Below, in pieces: positions 63,101-64,000 of a DNA stretch of 64,000 nucleotides. Below the pieces are notes generated by a model that saw nothing but the letters and a program-made list of their open reading frames with translations, was not told the DNA's origin and made no database searches. The DNA is taken from assembly GCF_018263855.1 (NCBI RefSeq), contig NZ_CP073318.1:496001-560000 (forward strand), in the 5' to 3' direction. Every line of letters starts with the position of its first letter. Within the stretch, counting starts at the first letter, position 1. Source of the DNA: Kutzneria sp. CA-103260. Lineage in GTDB: Bacteria > Actinomycetota > Actinomycetes > Mycobacteriales > Pseudonocardiaceae. The position numbers were made by a program, and so were the translations under genes.

Positions 63101-63851
63101 GCAGGTCCCTGGCGGCGGCGACATCCGCCGCCGCCAGGATCCGCTCCACCCGTTCCACGAAATCGCCCGGCATGCCGGGCAGTTTCGCCGCGGACGCGAC
63201 GGCGTTCTTCTCCGTCGCCAGCCACACACCTTTCCGTGCGTGCAGCACGTGCACGAGACAACCGATGCCCCGGAACAGGAATCCGGTCGCGGCGAACCGA
63301 TCGCCCCGCGCCGCCGGCGTCGCCGCGTTGTCGACGCTGAACTTCGCTTCGAAGCCGTACGTCCGCTCGACGGCCTCGGCCAGCTCGGCCGGATACGGAT
63401 CCAACTCGGCCCTGACTTCTGCCAACGCTCCCGAGGGATCGGCCAGCACACGGCTGGTCGCCAGTTCCGCGAGATAGGCGTACGAGAAGAAACCCAGCGG
63501 ATGTCCGACCTGGGCCTCACAGCGGACCACGCCCCGCCGCGCCTCGGTGAGGATCCCGACGACCCGGTCGAGATCCCGCCAGAGCAGATCCGTCTTCGAG
63601 CCGGGCGTTGTCAGCCAGGCGCCGCCGTCGACCCACGGGCCCCATTCGCCCGGCTCGGTCACGGCCGATCCGGGCCACTCCGCGGCGATTTCGCGCAGAG
63701 CGGACAGGTCCATGACGCCGCGGCGGTAGACGCCGAGGTCGGTGTCGGAGTGCTCGTCGGCGGTGCCGCGGGCGCGGGATCCGCCCAGCACCACGCCGAT
63801 CACGCCGGGGATCGCGGCCAGCCGGGCCGCGAACGAGTCGAGATCGATCAT
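63078..63851 (-). CDS. Nucleotidyltransferase (MNT/DUF4037-like)
   Basis: 257 aa from ATG 63851; the open frame before it is non-coding in composition. GGSRARGTADEHSDTDLGVY near 24-43 is the nucleotidyltransferase signature, with two metal-binding Asp residues in SDTDLG. The C-terminal helical domain includes KFSVDNAATP and a KN motif (ATEKNAV). Such single-copy proteins may modify aminoglycosides, tRNA or proteins; the substrate cannot be inferred. Confidence 0.8.
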   Translation of the reverse strand: MIDLDSFAARLAAIPGVIGVVLGGSRARGTADEHSDTDLGVYRRGVMDLSALREIAAEWPGSAVTEPGEWGPWVDGGAWLTTPGSKTDLLWRDLDRVVGILTEARRGVVRCEAQVGHPLGFFSYAYLAELATSRVLADPSGALAEVRAELDPYPAELAEAVERTYGFEAKFSVDNAATPAARGDRFAATGFLFRGIGCLVHVLHARKGVWLATEKNAVASAAKLPGMPGDFVERVERILAAADVAAARDLLSECSVA

Positions 63852-63920
63852 GTGCACGAAGTCTGGTGGTGGAGTTGCTCCACGTCGACCTATTTGCGCG
63901 CGGCTATTAGCTTCATAAGG

Positions 63921-64000
63921 GTGACAGTTGTTCCGACCCCACCCCACTCGCTGCCGACGACCGTGGGCCAGTTGCGCGCCGCCGGCCACGAGCCCCGCTC
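63921..64000 (+). CDS. Probable magnesium-chelatase-type AAA+ ATPase subunit, N-terminus only
   Basis: Only the first 26 codons are visible, from GTG 63921 after AAGG. They read MTVVPTPPHSLPTTVGQLRA then AGHEPRS. The LPxTVGxLRAxGHxxRS pattern is what I recall at the N-terminus of actinobacterial magnesium-chelatase subunit I-like proteins. It is divergent from the nucleotidyltransferase gene. Completion beyond the window is needed to confirm. Confidence 0.55.
   Translation, partial: MTVVPTPPHSLPTTVGQLRAAGHEPR

Noticed and set aside
59063..63520. 1485-codon open frame on the minus strand
   Set aside because: It is a GC-bias shadow opposite the SARP regulator and hydrolase genes; its translation is low complexity (G/R/H/Q/V rich) with no domain.

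Overview
The window is a gene-dense stretch of high-GC actinomycete chromosome. GTG starts are frequent, the strand alternates every few genes, and regulators of many families (ROK, TetR, AraC, PadR, HxlR, PucR, ECF sigma, SARP/AfsR, two-component) sit beside the genes they probably control. A MabA/InhA-type fabG-enoyl reductase pair, a coproporphyrin ferrochelatase with a C-terminal Cys cluster, a DUF222/HNH protein and a family of gene-end palindromes suggest Pseudonocardiales (Amycolatopsis or Kutzneria-like). That placement is inference. I see no rRNA, tRNA, CRISPR, phage or insertion sequence.

Layout. 0-12 kb: a cut Gfo/Idh/MocA dehydrogenase diverging from a ROK regulator, a degenerate PCMT-like protein, TetR/type II NADH dehydrogenase, an exporter, a large secreted phosphodiester glycosidase, a second MFS carrier, IPP isomerase and an S4-domain protein. 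12-22 kb: a tightly overlapping thiolase / carotenoid-oxygenase-like / double-HxlR operon facing an SDR, then AraC-hydrolase, methyltransferase, ECF sigma factor, a small ABM-fold protein and a TetR-thioesterase pair. 22-27 kb: a four-gene operon of MHS permease, response regulator, histidine kinase and TAXI binding protein, with no TRAP permease. 27-32.5 kb: a terpene synthase convergent with a carboxylic acid reductase, followed by thioesterase and TetR. 32.5-37 kb: a DUF222/HNH protein beside repeat-rich DNA, and a fused FAD/Fe-S oxidoreductase. 37-41 kb: fabG-inhA and a DesKR-like two-component system. 41-47 kb: P450-PadR, aldo/keto reductase, TetR and an isoquinoline-oxidoreductase-type molybdoenzyme. 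47-55 kb: two PucR regulators divergent from gabP-gabT, then a DUF4142-like lipoprotein and ferrochelatase. 55-64 kb: a peptide-type binding protein, two hypothetical genes, an AfsR-like SARP regulator, a secreted tripeptidyl-aminopeptidase-like hydrolase, a nucleotidyltransferase and the first codons of a probable magnesium-chelatase-type AAA+ protein.

Three things stand out. First, five copies of one palindrome (core TTTCCTGACGTT-N-AACGTCAGGAAA or variants) lie just past gene ends. Second, several operators can be read directly: a perfect 28-bp palindrome at 43670-43697, CCCATGAC-N4-GTCATGGG at 38706-38725, nested repeats at 42542-42590 and a 9-9-9 repeat at 21849-21875. Third, two modules deserve testing as new biology: the TAXI-protein/two-component/MHS-permease operon and the thiolase/oxygenase/double-HxlR operon.
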